22,393 bases of DNA, from contig NZ_SUTK01000027.1 in assembly GCF_015062905.1 (NCBI RefSeq), forward strand, positions 1 through 22,393, read 5' to 3'. The notes beneath the pieces were generated by a model. That model was not told where the DNA came from and ran no database searches. It saw only the letters and a list, made by a program, of their open reading frames with translations. The position numbers and the translations under genes were made by a program. The stretch is from Methanobrevibacter thaueri (GTDB lineage: Archaea; Methanobacteriota; Methanobacteria; Methanobacteriales; Methanobacteriaceae). This document shows, in pieces, positions 1-8,276 of this stretch. Each line of letters begins with the position of its first letter. The first letter of the stretch is position 1.

Positions 1-300
1 TGCCTTATTATTTTTGAAAGTAGCACCAGAAACGGTTAAAGTCTGACTACCATCACCATCAGCAATAATAGCACCACCATAAATACCGGTGTTGTTTTCA
101 AACAGACCTCCAGTGATAGCACCATTAGAATTAATTAAGTTAATAACAGCATTGATCATGTCACCTTTACTGCGGTCAAGATCGCTTCTGCCATTATTAG
201 TAACATTAGTATTAAATAAACCAATAAAAGTATTCTTAGCATAAATAGCGGCACCACCCATATTCTGATAAACACTTGTTTCTAAATTAGCAACATCATT
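1..300 (-). repeat. Internal direct repeat in ALP1, copy nearest window edge
   Basis: Bases 1-180 match 1774-1953 with about 9 mismatches by my reading (roughly 95% identical). Similarity fades between 181 and 300 and is weak beyond that. The spacing is 1773 bases (591 codons), so the frame is kept. The repeat encodes a beta-helix stretch containing SKGDMINAVINLINSN and GGLFENNTGIYGGAI. It probably continues left of the window. Confidence 0.85.
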
Positions 301-3300
301 ACTATCTAAAACAGAATCATGAATATAAATTTCTCCGCCGTCAGTGTAAATAGCACCACCGTTATCCAAAGCGACATTGTTCTCAAATACTACGTAATCA
401 GCATATAATTGAGCACCAGACCCAACATAAACACCGGCACCCTCATCAGCTGCACCATGGCAGAGAGTAACATTGTTTAAAAGCAACTCAGCACCAGAAA
501 CATTGAAAATACGTGTAGCATCAGAACCGCAGATGGTATATCCTTTACCATCAATTTGAATGTCCTTATCAATTACAATACCATTAATGAAATTAGCACC
601 ATCAATATCAGCATTATAAGTGAAATTATAAGCTAAATCTAAAACACCATCAGCAGCATCAATTTGAGCCTGTAAATCAGTGTAAGTACCTTTTAAAGGA
701 GTTACAAGTAAATTGTATAATTGTGGTTCAATACCATTATATTTTGTATTTCCATCCCAAGAAGCATTAATAACATAATTTCCTGCAGGTAAATTAGGAA
801 TAGTCACACTACCCACACCATTACTGATTTTAACTTTATAAGTTTCATTATTCACAACGATTTTAAATGGAGTGGCAGCAGTAGCAGCCCAGGAAATCTT
901 AGGAGCCCCTTCTTTACCAATTACATTAATATTAATAACAACATCATCAAGGTCAGTGACATTTTCATATACAACTTCAACAGTAGGAGTTGCTTTAATC
1001 ATAGTAACATATGAAGAGTTAAGGTTAGTATTTGCATTATAACTAAAGTATTTTCCTAATGTAGTCCTACTTGGAGTAAGTAAACCTGATTGTTCAATAA
1101 TATAACCTTCAAGAGTATAGAAACCAGTTTCCTCATCAAGAGTTAAAGTCTTACGATTGGCATAGCTACCCATATCAATAGTTATAGTAGGTTCATTAAT
1201 CCTGATTATGTTTCCGTTATCGTCAGTGATTTTGAGAACAATATCAATAGTATCATAATAATCAACAGTGATATCTTGATTATCATTAACAATTACCCAT
1301 GCATGAGTGTCGATTTTACCCGCTCCGGAAGAATAAATTCCAGAATCCCCTTCAATGACATTATTGGTTAATTTTAAATTACCGCCATTATAGAGAGAAC
1401 CTCCAATTTCAGCGGTATTGTCATCGGAGAAGTTACAATTGGAAATAGTAGCGTCATCATCATAACCGGCTATGAATACTGCACCACCTTTTAATTCAGC
1501 AGTGTTTTCTTTGAATACACAACCATCAATTGTTGCATGACAGCCTTGATCAAGACCTGCACTTACAGCACCGGCAGAAGCATTAAGGCCAGTAGCGCGA
1601 TTGCCTGTGAAATTGGAATTGGTTAAGCTAAATGAACCGCTACCATCAGTAGCGACAGCACCACCAATACCATAATAACCTGAACTACCTGGACCTACAA
1701 CCCAATTGTCGTCAAAAGTACAATCAGAAATATCAGTAATCATAGAGCTAATGTCAATAGCACCACCATTATATGCCTTATTATTTTTGAAAGTATCGCC
1801 AGAAACGGTTAAAGTCTGACTACCATCACCATCAGCAATAATAGCACCACCATAAATACCTGTGTTATTTTCAAACAGACCTCCAGTGATAGCAGCATTA
1901 GAATTAATTAAGTTAATAACAGCATTGACCATGTCGCCTTTACTACGATCAAGCTCACTTCTACCATTATTAATGACATTGGTATTGACTAAAGTCACTT
2001 GAGCATCCTTAGCATAGATAGCCGCACCACCCCTATTTTGGGAAGCACTGGTTTCTAATTTAGTAACATCATTACCATCTAAAACACAATCAGTAAGAGC
2101 AATAGTACCTCCAACAGTGTAAATAGCTCCACCATCATACTCTGATGCAACATTATCAATGAAATCAACAGTGTTGGCTATTAAATTATTATTGGCTTCA
2201 ACATATACTGCGCCACCGTTTTCGGCATTACCATTCTTTAAAATAATTTTATTTAAGGTTAATGTAGCACCATCATTTACAGAAAAGATTCTGCCGGAAT
2301 TATCTGCATCCAAATATGTGCTAATTACACGTTTGCTACTTGCATATCCGGTAATTGTTAAATCCTTTTCAACAACAATACCATCTGCAAATGTTGCTTT
2401 TTCATCGTCCGCTTTGGTGATTTTAGACATACCAATACTGATTTCTCCACCATTAACCAAAGCAATTAAATCATTTAATTGGGTAAAAGTGGTCATACCA
2501 GCCTGACTAAGAGTACCACGATTGTCTATTGCAAATTCACCCACATTTGTGAAAGTGGAAGGACTAGCTACCTTTAAGGTAACTTTACCATTGTTAACAA
2601 TAGCACTAGTGCCGTCACCAACCACATTAGCCTTATCTAAAGTTAATGCAGCACCTTCATTAACTGTGAAAACTTTACCAGTATTAGCAGAGATTGTATA
2701 TCCTTCAGCAAAAATATTAGTGTTTTTACTAATAATGATACCGTTTGCAAAGCTTTCATATTCACTGTCCAATTTACTTACATCACCTGATAACATTAAA
2801 CGTCCACCAGTAGTAGGTAGCTCGTCAATCATGGCTTGTAACTGTGCAAAACCTGTAATTTCTGCATGAATATAAGGAGTACCATCAAAACTAGGAACAT
2901 CTCCCACGCCGTCAAAGTAGATATCAGAATTCCAAGCTGTTATATCGGAGCCATCATTGTCATACTGGTTATCAGATATGTCAAGTGATCCTTCAACATC
3001 AACATATATAGGAGTATTCTTGAATGATGAGCCGGTAATGTCGGCATCTTTTACATATACACCAGTGTTAAATTGACCTTTGTTATCAGTGAAAGTAGAA
3101 TCAGCGATGTCTACGCTTGAATCACTGTATATTGCATCACCATATGCAAAACCATTTGTATTTGATTGGCCATTAAATGTTTCAGCATATTTAGCATCAG
3201 CACTGTTGTTAATGAAAGTACAATCACTAATCTTACTATTATCAGTTGAAATAGCTCCACCATAAGCAGCAGTGTTATCTTCAAATCTACAATCAGAAAT

Positions 3301-4326
3301 TATACAGTCATCACTAGTCTCTTGTGAACAAATTGCACCACCGTAAGCAACGCTTGATTTAGCACTACCTGTACCTCTAGCGGAGTTTCCGGTGAAGTTA
3401 GAAGTGGTTATAGTATAACGTTGTCCGGCAAAGTCAATAGCCCCGCCATTGAATGCAAGATTATTTTCAAAACGAGATCCGGAAACTGTTAAAATACCGT
3501 TTTCATTACTTAAAATAGCACCACCGTAGCAACCGCTGTTGTTTGCAAAATATGAGTCAGATACGGTTAAAGTACCTGAACTTGTTACGGCAGCTGAACT
3601 TAAATCACCTGCATATGTCTTGGTTCCGCCACGATGTTTAATTTCTTTCAGGTTATTTGTTACTGTACAACCAGAAATAAGAACAGAACCGCCTTCATCA
3701 TAAATTGCAGCTCCACCCCAACCATTTGTTGTACGTTTGGTTAAATCGTTTCCATCAAAAGTGGAACCAGTTACATCCAGAGTTCCGCCATTATTGTATA
3801 TTGCACCACCGCTTTTGGTAGCAGTGTTGTTAATGAAATATGAATCACTAATGGACAGTGTTCCTCCGTTATTGTAAACAGCTCCACCGTTTTCAGCATT
3901 ACCGTTTATCAGTGTTACACCTATTAAAGTTAAGGTATATCCTGAATTAACATTAAAAATTCCACCAAGATTGTTTGCATCAATCTTATGACCGTTACCC
4001 TCAATGGTAACGTCTACTGAAATTGATATGTCATTTTCGCCTTCAACACGGGTGTAGTCCTTCTCCATTACGACCATGCCTGTGTTGACAGAGGTTTGAA
4101 GCTCAGTGAAATTACCGTCTCCATCTGCAGCCAATACATCCGCATTATTTTCAGCCATTTGAATATCATCAACGGCATCAGTTGAAACCGCTTCATCTAT
4201 AGCTGTTTTTTCAATGGATTGTATTGCTGAGTCTGAAGAATCGTCAATGTCTGCTGCGGAAACAGCAGAAATTGATAATATTATTGTTATCATTACTAAT
4301 ATTATTGCTATTTTCGATTTCTTCAT
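1..4326 (-). CDS. Adhesin-like protein ALP1, 3'-truncated by window edge
   Basis: Open through 1442 codons from an ATG at 4326 to base 1 with no stop; the C-terminus is outside the window. A GAGGT ribosome binding site (4334-4338) sits 7 bases before the ATG. The protein begins with a signal peptide (MKKSKIAIILVMITIILS, cleavage near VSA-AD at about residue 25) and an Asp/Glu-rich linker to about residue 70. Then come parallel beta-helix regions built from GGAIY/GGAVY turns and FxxN/N-N-T-A segments: about residues 70-480, 610-1005, and 1210 to the edge. Residues about 1008-1203 form a non-helical, Ig-like beta-sandwich stretch. A helix-start motif resembling FxxLQxxID recurs at about 70, 485, 610 and 1212. 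Proteins of this type are surface adhesin-like proteins in Methanobrevibacter; binding target unknown. N-x-S/T sequons are frequent. No membrane anchor is visible in the part present. The type is clear, the ligand is not. Confidence 0.9.
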   Translation of the reverse strand, partial: MKKSKIAIILVMITIILSISAVSAADIDDSSDSAIQSIEKTAIDEAVSTDAVDDIQMAENNADVLAADGDGNFTELQTSVNTGMVVMEKDYTRVEGENDISISVDVTIEGNGHKIDANNLGGIFNVNSGYTLTLIGVTLINGNAENGGAVYNNGGTLSISDSYFINNTATKSGGAIYNNGGTLDVTGSTFDGNDLTKRTTNGWGGAAIYDEGGSVLISGCTVTNNLKEIKHRGGTKTYAGDLSSAAVTSSGTLTVSDSYFANNSGCYGGAILSNENGILTVSGSRFENNLAFNGGAIDFAGQRYTITTSNFTGNSARGTGSAKSSVAYGGAICSQETSDDCIISDCRFEDNTAAYGGAISTDNSKISDCTFINNSADAKYAETFNGQSNTNGFAYGDAIYSDSSVDIADSTFTDNKGQFNTGVYVKDADITGSSFKNTPIYVDVEGSLDISDNQYDNDGSDITAWNSDIYFDGVGDVPSFDGTPYIHAEITGFAQLQAMIDELPTTGGRLMLSGDVSKLDSEYESFANGIIISKNTNIFAEGYTISANTGKVFTVNEGAALTLDKANVVGDGTSAIVNNGKVTLKVASPSTFTNVGEFAIDNRGTLSQAGMTTFTQLNDLIALVNGGEISIGMSKITKADDEKATFADGIVVEKDLTITGYASSKRVISTYLDADNSGRIFSVNDGATLTLNKIILKNGNAENGGAVYVEANNNLIANTVDFIDNVASEYDGGAIYTVGGTIALTDCVLDGNDVTKLETSASQNRGGAAIYAKDAQVTLVNTNVINNGRSELDRSKGDMVNAVINLINSNAAITGGLFENNTGIYGGAIIADGDGSQTLTVSGDTFKNNKAYNGGAIDISSMITDISDCTFDDNWVVGPGSSGYYGIGGAVATDGSGSFSLTNSNFTGNRATGLNASAGAVSAGLDQGCHATIDGCVFKENTAELKGGAVFIAGYDDDATISNCNFSDDNTAEIGGSLYNGGNLKLTNNVIEGDSGIYSSGAGKIDTHAWVIVNDNQDITVDYYDTIDIVLKITDDNGNIIRINEPTITIDMGSYANRKTLTLDEETGFYTLEGYIIEQSGLLTPSRTTLGKYFSYNANTNLNSSYVTMIKATPTVEVVYENVTDLDDVVININVIGKEGAPKISWAATAATPFKIVVNNETYKVKISNGVGSVTIPNLPAGNYVINASWDGNTKYNGIEPQLYNLLVTPLKGTYTDLQAQIDAADGVLDLAYNFTYNADIDGANFINGIVIDKDIQIDGKGYTICGSDATRIFNVSGAELLLNNVTLCHGAADEGAGVYVGSGAQLYADYVVFENNVALDNGGAIYTDGGEIYIHDSVLDSNDVANLETSVYQNMGGAAIYAKNTFIGLFNTNVTNNGRSDLDRSKGDMINAVINLINSNGAITGGLFENNTGIYGGAIIADGDGSQTLTVSGATFKNNKA
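1774..2073 (-). repeat. Internal direct repeat in ALP1, second copy
   Basis: Partner of the repeat at 1-300, in the same orientation and frame. The first 180 bases are nearly identical, while the neighbouring helix coils differ much more. That pattern fits a recent duplication or gene conversion between two beta-helix regions of one gene rather than uniform ancient repetition. Confidence 0.85.
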
Positions 4327-4420
4327 TTTAGCAACCTCAATTCAATGAATCTGCTTTTTAAATAAAGTTATGGTTGATAGTTTTAAAGTGTTAATCAACG
4401 TTAATATATAACTTACACAT

Positions 4421-4430
4421 AATATATAAA
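4421..4430 (-). promoter_or_regulatory. Candidate TATA box for ALP1
   Basis: On the minus strand the bases read TTTATATATT, close to the archaeal box A. Transcription would start about 25 bases downstream near 4400, giving a leader of roughly 75 bases that contains the GAGGT site. A second box (TATATATTAA, 4401-4410) could give a shorter leader. Placement is inferred from sequence only. Confidence 0.4.
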
Positions 4431-4592
4431 CTATTCTAAATGATATTCAAATATTTGAACTATTTTAAAAATGATTATAAGTAATAAATAAAAATTAGTA
4501 TCATATGTATAAAAAATAGTACAATTTTTTAAATGATGTTTATAAATATTGACAAATATATTAAAAAACGTTAAAAAAAACAATACATTAAA

Positions 4593-4600
4593 GATATATT
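4593..4600 (+). promoter_or_regulatory. Candidate TATA box for cfbB, leaderless start
   Basis: GATATATT lies about 27 bases before the cfbB ATG, the usual archaeal TATA-to-transcript distance. The bases between it and the ATG contain no purine-rich ribosome binding site. Together these suggest that the mRNA begins at or very near the start codon. Confidence 0.4.
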
Positions 4601-4622
4601 AAACACGATATAATATATTATC

Positions 4623-5972
4623 ATGAGAATTATTTTAGCGGGAACCGGAAGTGCAGTTGGAAAGACCACAATCGCCACAGGAATAATGAAGGCCTTAAGC
4701 AAAAAATACGATGTTCAGCCATTTAAGGTCGGACCGGACTATATTGATCCGTCATACCACACATTAGCGACCGGCAACACCTCAAGAAACCTGGATTCCT
4801 TTTTCATGAAGGAAGGACAAGTCAGAGATTCATTTTTAAAGGGAATGGAAGGAAAGGACATTGCAGTCATTGAAGGTGTTAGGGGACTGTATGAAGGAAT
4901 AGATTCAATAAACGATATCGGAAGCACAGCTTCAGTGGCAAAGGCACTGAAGGCACCGGTAATCCTAATCATCAATTCAAGAAGCCTTGTAAAAAGTGCA
5001 GCGGCACTGGTATTGGGCTTTAAAAGCCTTGATCCTGAAATCAACATTGCGGGAGTCATCCTGAACAAGGTCAAGAACAAGGCACACTATGAGAAAACCA
5101 AAAGGTCGATCGAGGAAATAACAAAAACTGAGGTCATCGGAGGAATTGTAAGGGACGACAACATTTCAATCGAACAGAGGCATCTGGGACTTGTTCCTGC
5201 ACGTGAAAGGGAAACCTCAATCAAGTTCATTGACATCTGGTCAAAAACCATCCAGGAATCGATTGACCTGGACAGATTGGTGGAAATCGCCAAATCAGCA
5301 CCAAAAATCACTTCTGAAACAATTCCAATCTGGAACAAGCTGAACAAGCAGCCGGTGAAGATTGGTGTTGCCTATGACGAGGTGTTCAATTTCTACTATA
5401 AGGAAAACATTGAATCCCTGGAAGCAAACAACGCCAAAATCGAGTACTTTTCACCGCTGAATGATGAATGCCTGCCCGACATTGACGCTTTATATATTGG
5501 GGGAGGATATCCTGAACTCTTCTCAAAGGAACTGGCAGCCAATTCTCAAATGCTTTCTGACATCAAGCAGTTCCACGACGAGTCAAGGCCTATCTTTGCG
5601 GAGTGCGGAGGTCTTATGTACCTCATGAACTCAATCCATGACGATAAGGTGGTTGACATCTATCCATACAAGGCCGTTTTGACAGACCGTGTTCAAGCCT
5701 TAAAATACACAATAGCTGAAGTACAGGAAGACAATATAATTTCCAAAAAGGGGGAAGTCTTCCATGGGCATGAATTCCACTACTCAAAGGTCATTGTCAA
5801 CGAACTTAAAAACCCACTTGCATTCAAAATCACAAGGGGAAAAGGTTCATACGACCTGCAGGACGGTTTTATGGAAAAGAACACCCTTGCAAGCTATGTT
5901 CACACACATGTTGCCGCAATGCCTAATTTTGCCGGCAATCTATGCATTTCAGCTAAAGAATTAGGGGATTGA
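4623..5972 (+). CDS. cfbB: Ni-sirohydrochlorin a,c-diamide synthase (CbiA/CfbB family)
   Basis: This cytosolic enzyme uses ATP and glutamine to amidate the a and c acetate side chains of a modified tetrapyrrole. In methanogens the substrate is Ni-sirohydrochlorin on the way to coenzyme F430 of methyl-CoM reductase; the same family makes cobyrinate a,c-diamide for B12, and sequence alone does not exclude that use. The N-terminal domain has the P-loop GTGSAVGKTT (residues 7-16) and the family block DYIDPSYHTLATG. The C-terminal half is a class I glutamine amidotransferase with the nucleophile Cys328 in AECGGLMYL, GGGYPELF before it, and HGHEFHYS plus a late YVHTHV histidine segment. Length (449 aa) is normal for the family. 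It starts divergently from ALP1, probably leaderless, and is followed after one base by a membrane-protein gene, so the two are probably co-transcribed. Confidence 0.93.
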   Translation: MRIILAGTGSAVGKTTIATGIMKALSKKYDVQPFKVGPDYIDPSYHTLATGNTSRNLDSFFMKEGQVRDSFLKGMEGKDIAVIEGVRGLYEGIDSINDIGSTASVAKALKAPVILIINSRSLVKSAAALVLGFKSLDPEINIAGVILNKVKNKAHYEKTKRSIEEITKTEVIGGIVRDDNISIEQRHLGLVPARERETSIKFIDIWSKTIQESIDLDRLVEIAKSAPKITSETIPIWNKLNKQPVKIGVAYDEVFNFYYKENIESLEANNAKIEYFSPLNDECLPDIDALYIGGGYPELFSKELAANSQMLSDIKQFHDESRPIFAECGGLMYLMNSIHDDKVVDIYPYKAVLTDRVQALKYTIAEVQEDNIISKKGEVFHGHEFHYSKVIVNELKNPLAFKITRGKGSYDLQDGFMEKNTLASYVHTHVAAMPNFAGNLCISAKELGD

Positions 5973-5973
5973 T

Positions 5974-7032
5974 ATGAAAAGATATGATTTCTTTAATCCA
6001 TTGATTGTGGTAGTTGCGATTCTTGCATTTCTCGCAATGGGCTATGTCGGATCATTCAACTACAGGTTCGAAGATCCGCTTGACACAGAAGTGATTCTGA
6101 CAATTCTTTTTGCATGTGCCGTTTTTGCGGCAGGTTATCTGGCCGTCAAATATAAGGCAAATTTTGAGACAGCTGAAACAAGCTATTTGAGTGAAAGGCT
6201 GCTTTTGATATTGACAATAATAGCTTTAATCTTGCAAAGCCTAAATCTAGTGCTTTTAGGTGGAATTCCACTTTTCAACTCTACCCTAAAGGCAAATGCA
6301 ACTACAAACATTTGGAGAATTGCATATCCTCTGTTTTTGATAACAATCAACTTCCTGCTTGCAAAATACTATGACAGGAAATATCTGATTTTGATAATTA
6401 TAGGAGCACTTATATTTGGCCTTAACGGCTACAGAACCTCAGTGCTGGGGATTTTAGGCAGCTCATTTATCACATTATACTATCTGGATAAGATTTCAAG
6501 AAAATTCGGAATAGTGTTCATTGCAATAATCGTTGTCGGACTGATGGGTGTCGGCTACATCGCTTCCCAGTCAATTTCAGGTCAGAACTGGACATTGAAC
6601 CCACTGGAACTCGTATTTTATCGTGCGGCATTTACATTGGAAGTATTTGAAAGAATCCTGCCTCTTGCAGGCACAACAAACGGCAAGATATTGGCGATGA
6701 TATTTTCATCAGGAAGCCCAAGGACATTCATCGGCGAATATGTCCTTCACTACAACGTATGCCTCACATCAACACTATTCGGCCCGGTAATGCTTGATTT
6801 CGGATATTTAGGACTGACAATACAGATGCTATTTATGGGAGCATTTCTTGGATTGGTCCATAAGATAAAAAAAGGTGCCGGAATCGGAATATATGCATTC
6901 ATCCTGACACATACAATAATCTGGATAGAAACAGGTCCAACAGACATAATGATATGGTTCCTATATCTGATTGGATTAATCTACATAATAATGGTGTTTT
7001 TGAAAAAAAATACAGGCAGCAATGAGATTTGA
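5974..7032 (+). CDS. Polytopic membrane protein, probable oligosaccharide repeat unit polymerase
   Basis: This 352-residue protein has about ten hydrophobic segments (roughly residues 9-28, 40-60, 75-100, 115-132, 136-152, 155-171, 178-198, 278-296, 302-319, 325-345). Features resembling Wzy-type polymerases are GYRTS at 152-156 and a loop at about 265-281 with FGPVMLDFGYLGL, like the (P)xxLDFGxxG loop of oligosaccharide repeat unit polymerases. Such enzymes join lipid-linked oligosaccharide units at the outer membrane face. A role in surface polysaccharide or glycan synthesis is inferred. The ATG follows the cfbB stop after a single base, and AGGGGAT at the cfbB end can serve as ribosome binding site, which implies translational coupling. 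The pairing with a cofactor enzyme gives no functional clue. Membrane topology is sure; the polymerase role is a family-level guess. Confidence 0.7.
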   Translation: MKRYDFFNPLIVVVAILAFLAMGYVGSFNYRFEDPLDTEVILTILFACAVFAAGYLAVKYKANFETAETSYLSERLLLILTIIALILQSLNLVLLGGIPLFNSTLKANATTNIWRIAYPLFLITINFLLAKYYDRKYLILIIIGALIFGLNGYRTSVLGILGSSFITLYYLDKISRKFGIVFIAIIVVGLMGVGYIASQSISGQNWTLNPLELVFYRAAFTLEVFERILPLAGTTNGKILAMIFSSGSPRTFIGEYVLHYNVCLTSTLFGPVMLDFGYLGLTIQMLFMGAFLGLVHKIKKGAGIGIYAFILTHTIIWIETGPTDIMIWFLYLIGLIYIIMVFLKKNTGSNEI

Positions 7033-7061
7033 ATCCCATCACCGAAAACCACAATCCCAAT

Positions 7062-7997
7062 CTATACAAAGATTAAGATTATCAATATAACTAATGAAAT
7101 GAAGAAAATGAATGTTCCTTTTACAATAAAGTCAGCATTTCTGTCAGCATAGAATGACAATCCATAAGACAGAGCAAGAGCAACAAACATTTCTATTAAA
7201 CCGGTTATGCCGGAATCCATCTTAAGCAGGTTGCCTGCGATGAATGACAGCAAATAGGAAACAACCACTACCAACAGAATCAGACCGATTGGGTTGCTAA
7301 TGATTCTGAACAGTAATGAACCTGCGCCGCCGAAATAACCTGCCCCATAAGAGCTGACCCTTGAATCATAATTATACAGGTTGGTCTGATGGGAATAAGG
7401 ACTTAAGCTGCCAGTGGTCCTTTGCTGGCGACCCCTATTCAAAATTGAAGACAATCCTCCATGATGAGGCTCATCAACCTGCCTATACAATGTGTTCTTA
7501 TAGAAATTAGGATGAGCGTCCCTTCTCTGCATGATATATTCCATGTCGGAAGCGTCATAATTGTATTCAGGATATTCCTCTTCGATATAGGCGGATGCTC
7601 CGCCGTCATAAGAAGTGTTGTCGAGAGTTGTCTGATTGGTCCGGTCCTGATATTTCTTAGCCAATTCAAGCAGATTGTTTCTGTCAACCAATTTGATGTT
7701 CTTTCTGATTGCATAGTTTTTAGCCTGATCGGAGAAATATGATGAGGTCACTATAGTGACTTTAGATGCTTTTAGGCTTGCCTGCACCTCTTCCATCTCC
7801 CTCAAGACGTCAACACCGACCTGAAACTCCTTATCATAATTCAGACATGCTACAACCACCCCGAAGTCCCCAATAGTTGTGGGCAGAATGGCATATATGT
7901 CAATGACTTTCTGTGAGGTTTTAAAATTCTTATAAACCTTAAAACCTGAATCCTCCATTACTTTCGCTATAAAATTAATTAATTGTGGTTTTTCCAA
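7062..7997 (-). CDS. Membrane-anchored, degenerate Mrr-like nuclease-fold protein
   Basis: Residues 1-115 look like the Mrr/restriction-endonuclease fold: Asp33 in KVIDIYA, then the core strand GVVVACLNY (46-54), then VTIVTSSYFSDQAKNYA and IKLVDRNNLLELA, which match the usual C-terminal half of Mrr-type domains. The catalytic (Q/E)-x-K of active members falls at A50-C51-L52, so nuclease activity is doubtful. Residues about 120-220 are a polar, Tyr/Asn/Gly/Ser-rich linker. Three hydrophobic helices follow (about 227-258, 263-285, 292-311), anchoring it in the membrane. It starts with TTG at 7997: GGGTGG lies just upstream, and the nearest upstream ATG is out of frame. It converges on the polymerase-like gene with only 29 bases between stops. 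Role unknown; such membrane-tethered relatives might sense or bind nucleic acid, but nothing here shows it. Confidence 0.75.
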   Translation of the reverse strand: MEKPQLINFIAKVMEDSGFKVYKNFKTSQKVIDIYAILPTTIGDFGVVVACLNYDKEFQVGVDVLREMEEVQASLKASKVTIVTSSYFSDQAKNYAIRKNIKLVDRNNLLELAKKYQDRTNQTTLDNTSYDGGASAYIEEEYPEYNYDASDMEYIMQRRDAHPNFYKNTLYRQVDEPHHGGLSSILNRGRQQRTTGSLSPYSHQTNLYNYDSRVSSYGAGYFGGAGSLLFRIISNPIGLILLVVVVSYLLSFIAGNLLKMDSGITGLIEMFVALALSYGLSFYADRNADFIVKGTFIFFISLVILIILIFV

Positions 7998-8276
7998 GTT
8001 TCCACCCGCATGTATTTTTTTTACAATAATATTATATTTTATGAATGAAATTGTTATTAAAGTTTTTTATAGACGCTTTTCATCGATTTAAGAAACTGTT
8101 TTTAATTTGTTTATTTTAAATTTAAACAGATATTTACCTCAAATTATAAAATTAACATGATTAAATTTAGACATTAGTTTATCAAATGCTTTTTAAGAAA
8201 GTTAACATAAATAAAAGAAATCAAATATGAGGACGGGCATTATAACAAAAATTATTTAAAAATTAACACCTAATTA
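7998..8276. other. Divergent intergenic region Mrr-like gene/surE, no gene seen
   Basis: This 279-base AT-rich stretch must hold the promoters of both flanking genes. It contains an imperfect palindrome at about 8109-8127 (GTTTATTTTAAATTTAAAC). That could be an operator, but in sequence this AT-rich it may equally be chance. No open reading frame with a ribosome binding site and no structured RNA were recognised. Confidence 0.5.
8022..8040 (-). promoter_or_regulatory. Candidate promoter of the Mrr-like gene
   Basis: On the minus strand this reads as an A/T string with overlapping TATAAT-like boxes (AAAATATAATATTATTG). A transcript starting about 25 bases downstream would have a very short leader that still includes the GGGTGG site before the TTG codon. 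Confidence 0.35.

Larger units (their letters stand above)
4327..4622. other. Divergent intergenic region ALP1/cfbB, no gene seen
   Basis: This 296-base, extremely AT-rich stretch lies between two divergent genes and must hold both promoters. Long A/T runs and several TATA-like strings occur on both strands. I see no open reading frame with a ribosome binding site, no convincing RNA hairpin and no clear operator palindrome. Confidence 0.6.

Noticed and set aside
1..2100. Repeated short strings such as AGCACCACC suggesting a CRISPR array
   Set aside because: The strings are reverse complements of GGA codon triplets (Gly-Gly-Ala) at irregular spacing in an open frame; there are no uniform repeats and spacers.
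2159..2869. Two plus-strand 115-residue frames opposite ALP1
   Set aside because: Hydrophobic antisense translations of the beta-helix repeats. The minus-strand frame is continuous through both with the expected motifs.
4327..4622. Possible small RNA or riboswitch between ALP1 and cfbB
   Set aside because: No stable GC-containing stems and no recognisable cobalamin riboswitch elements; the sequence is almost entirely A and T.
8109..8127. Imperfect palindrome GTTTATTTTAAATTTAAAC as an operator
   Set aside because: Such palindromes are expected by chance in DNA this AT-rich, and it matches no site I know, so it is only mentioned in the intergenic entry.
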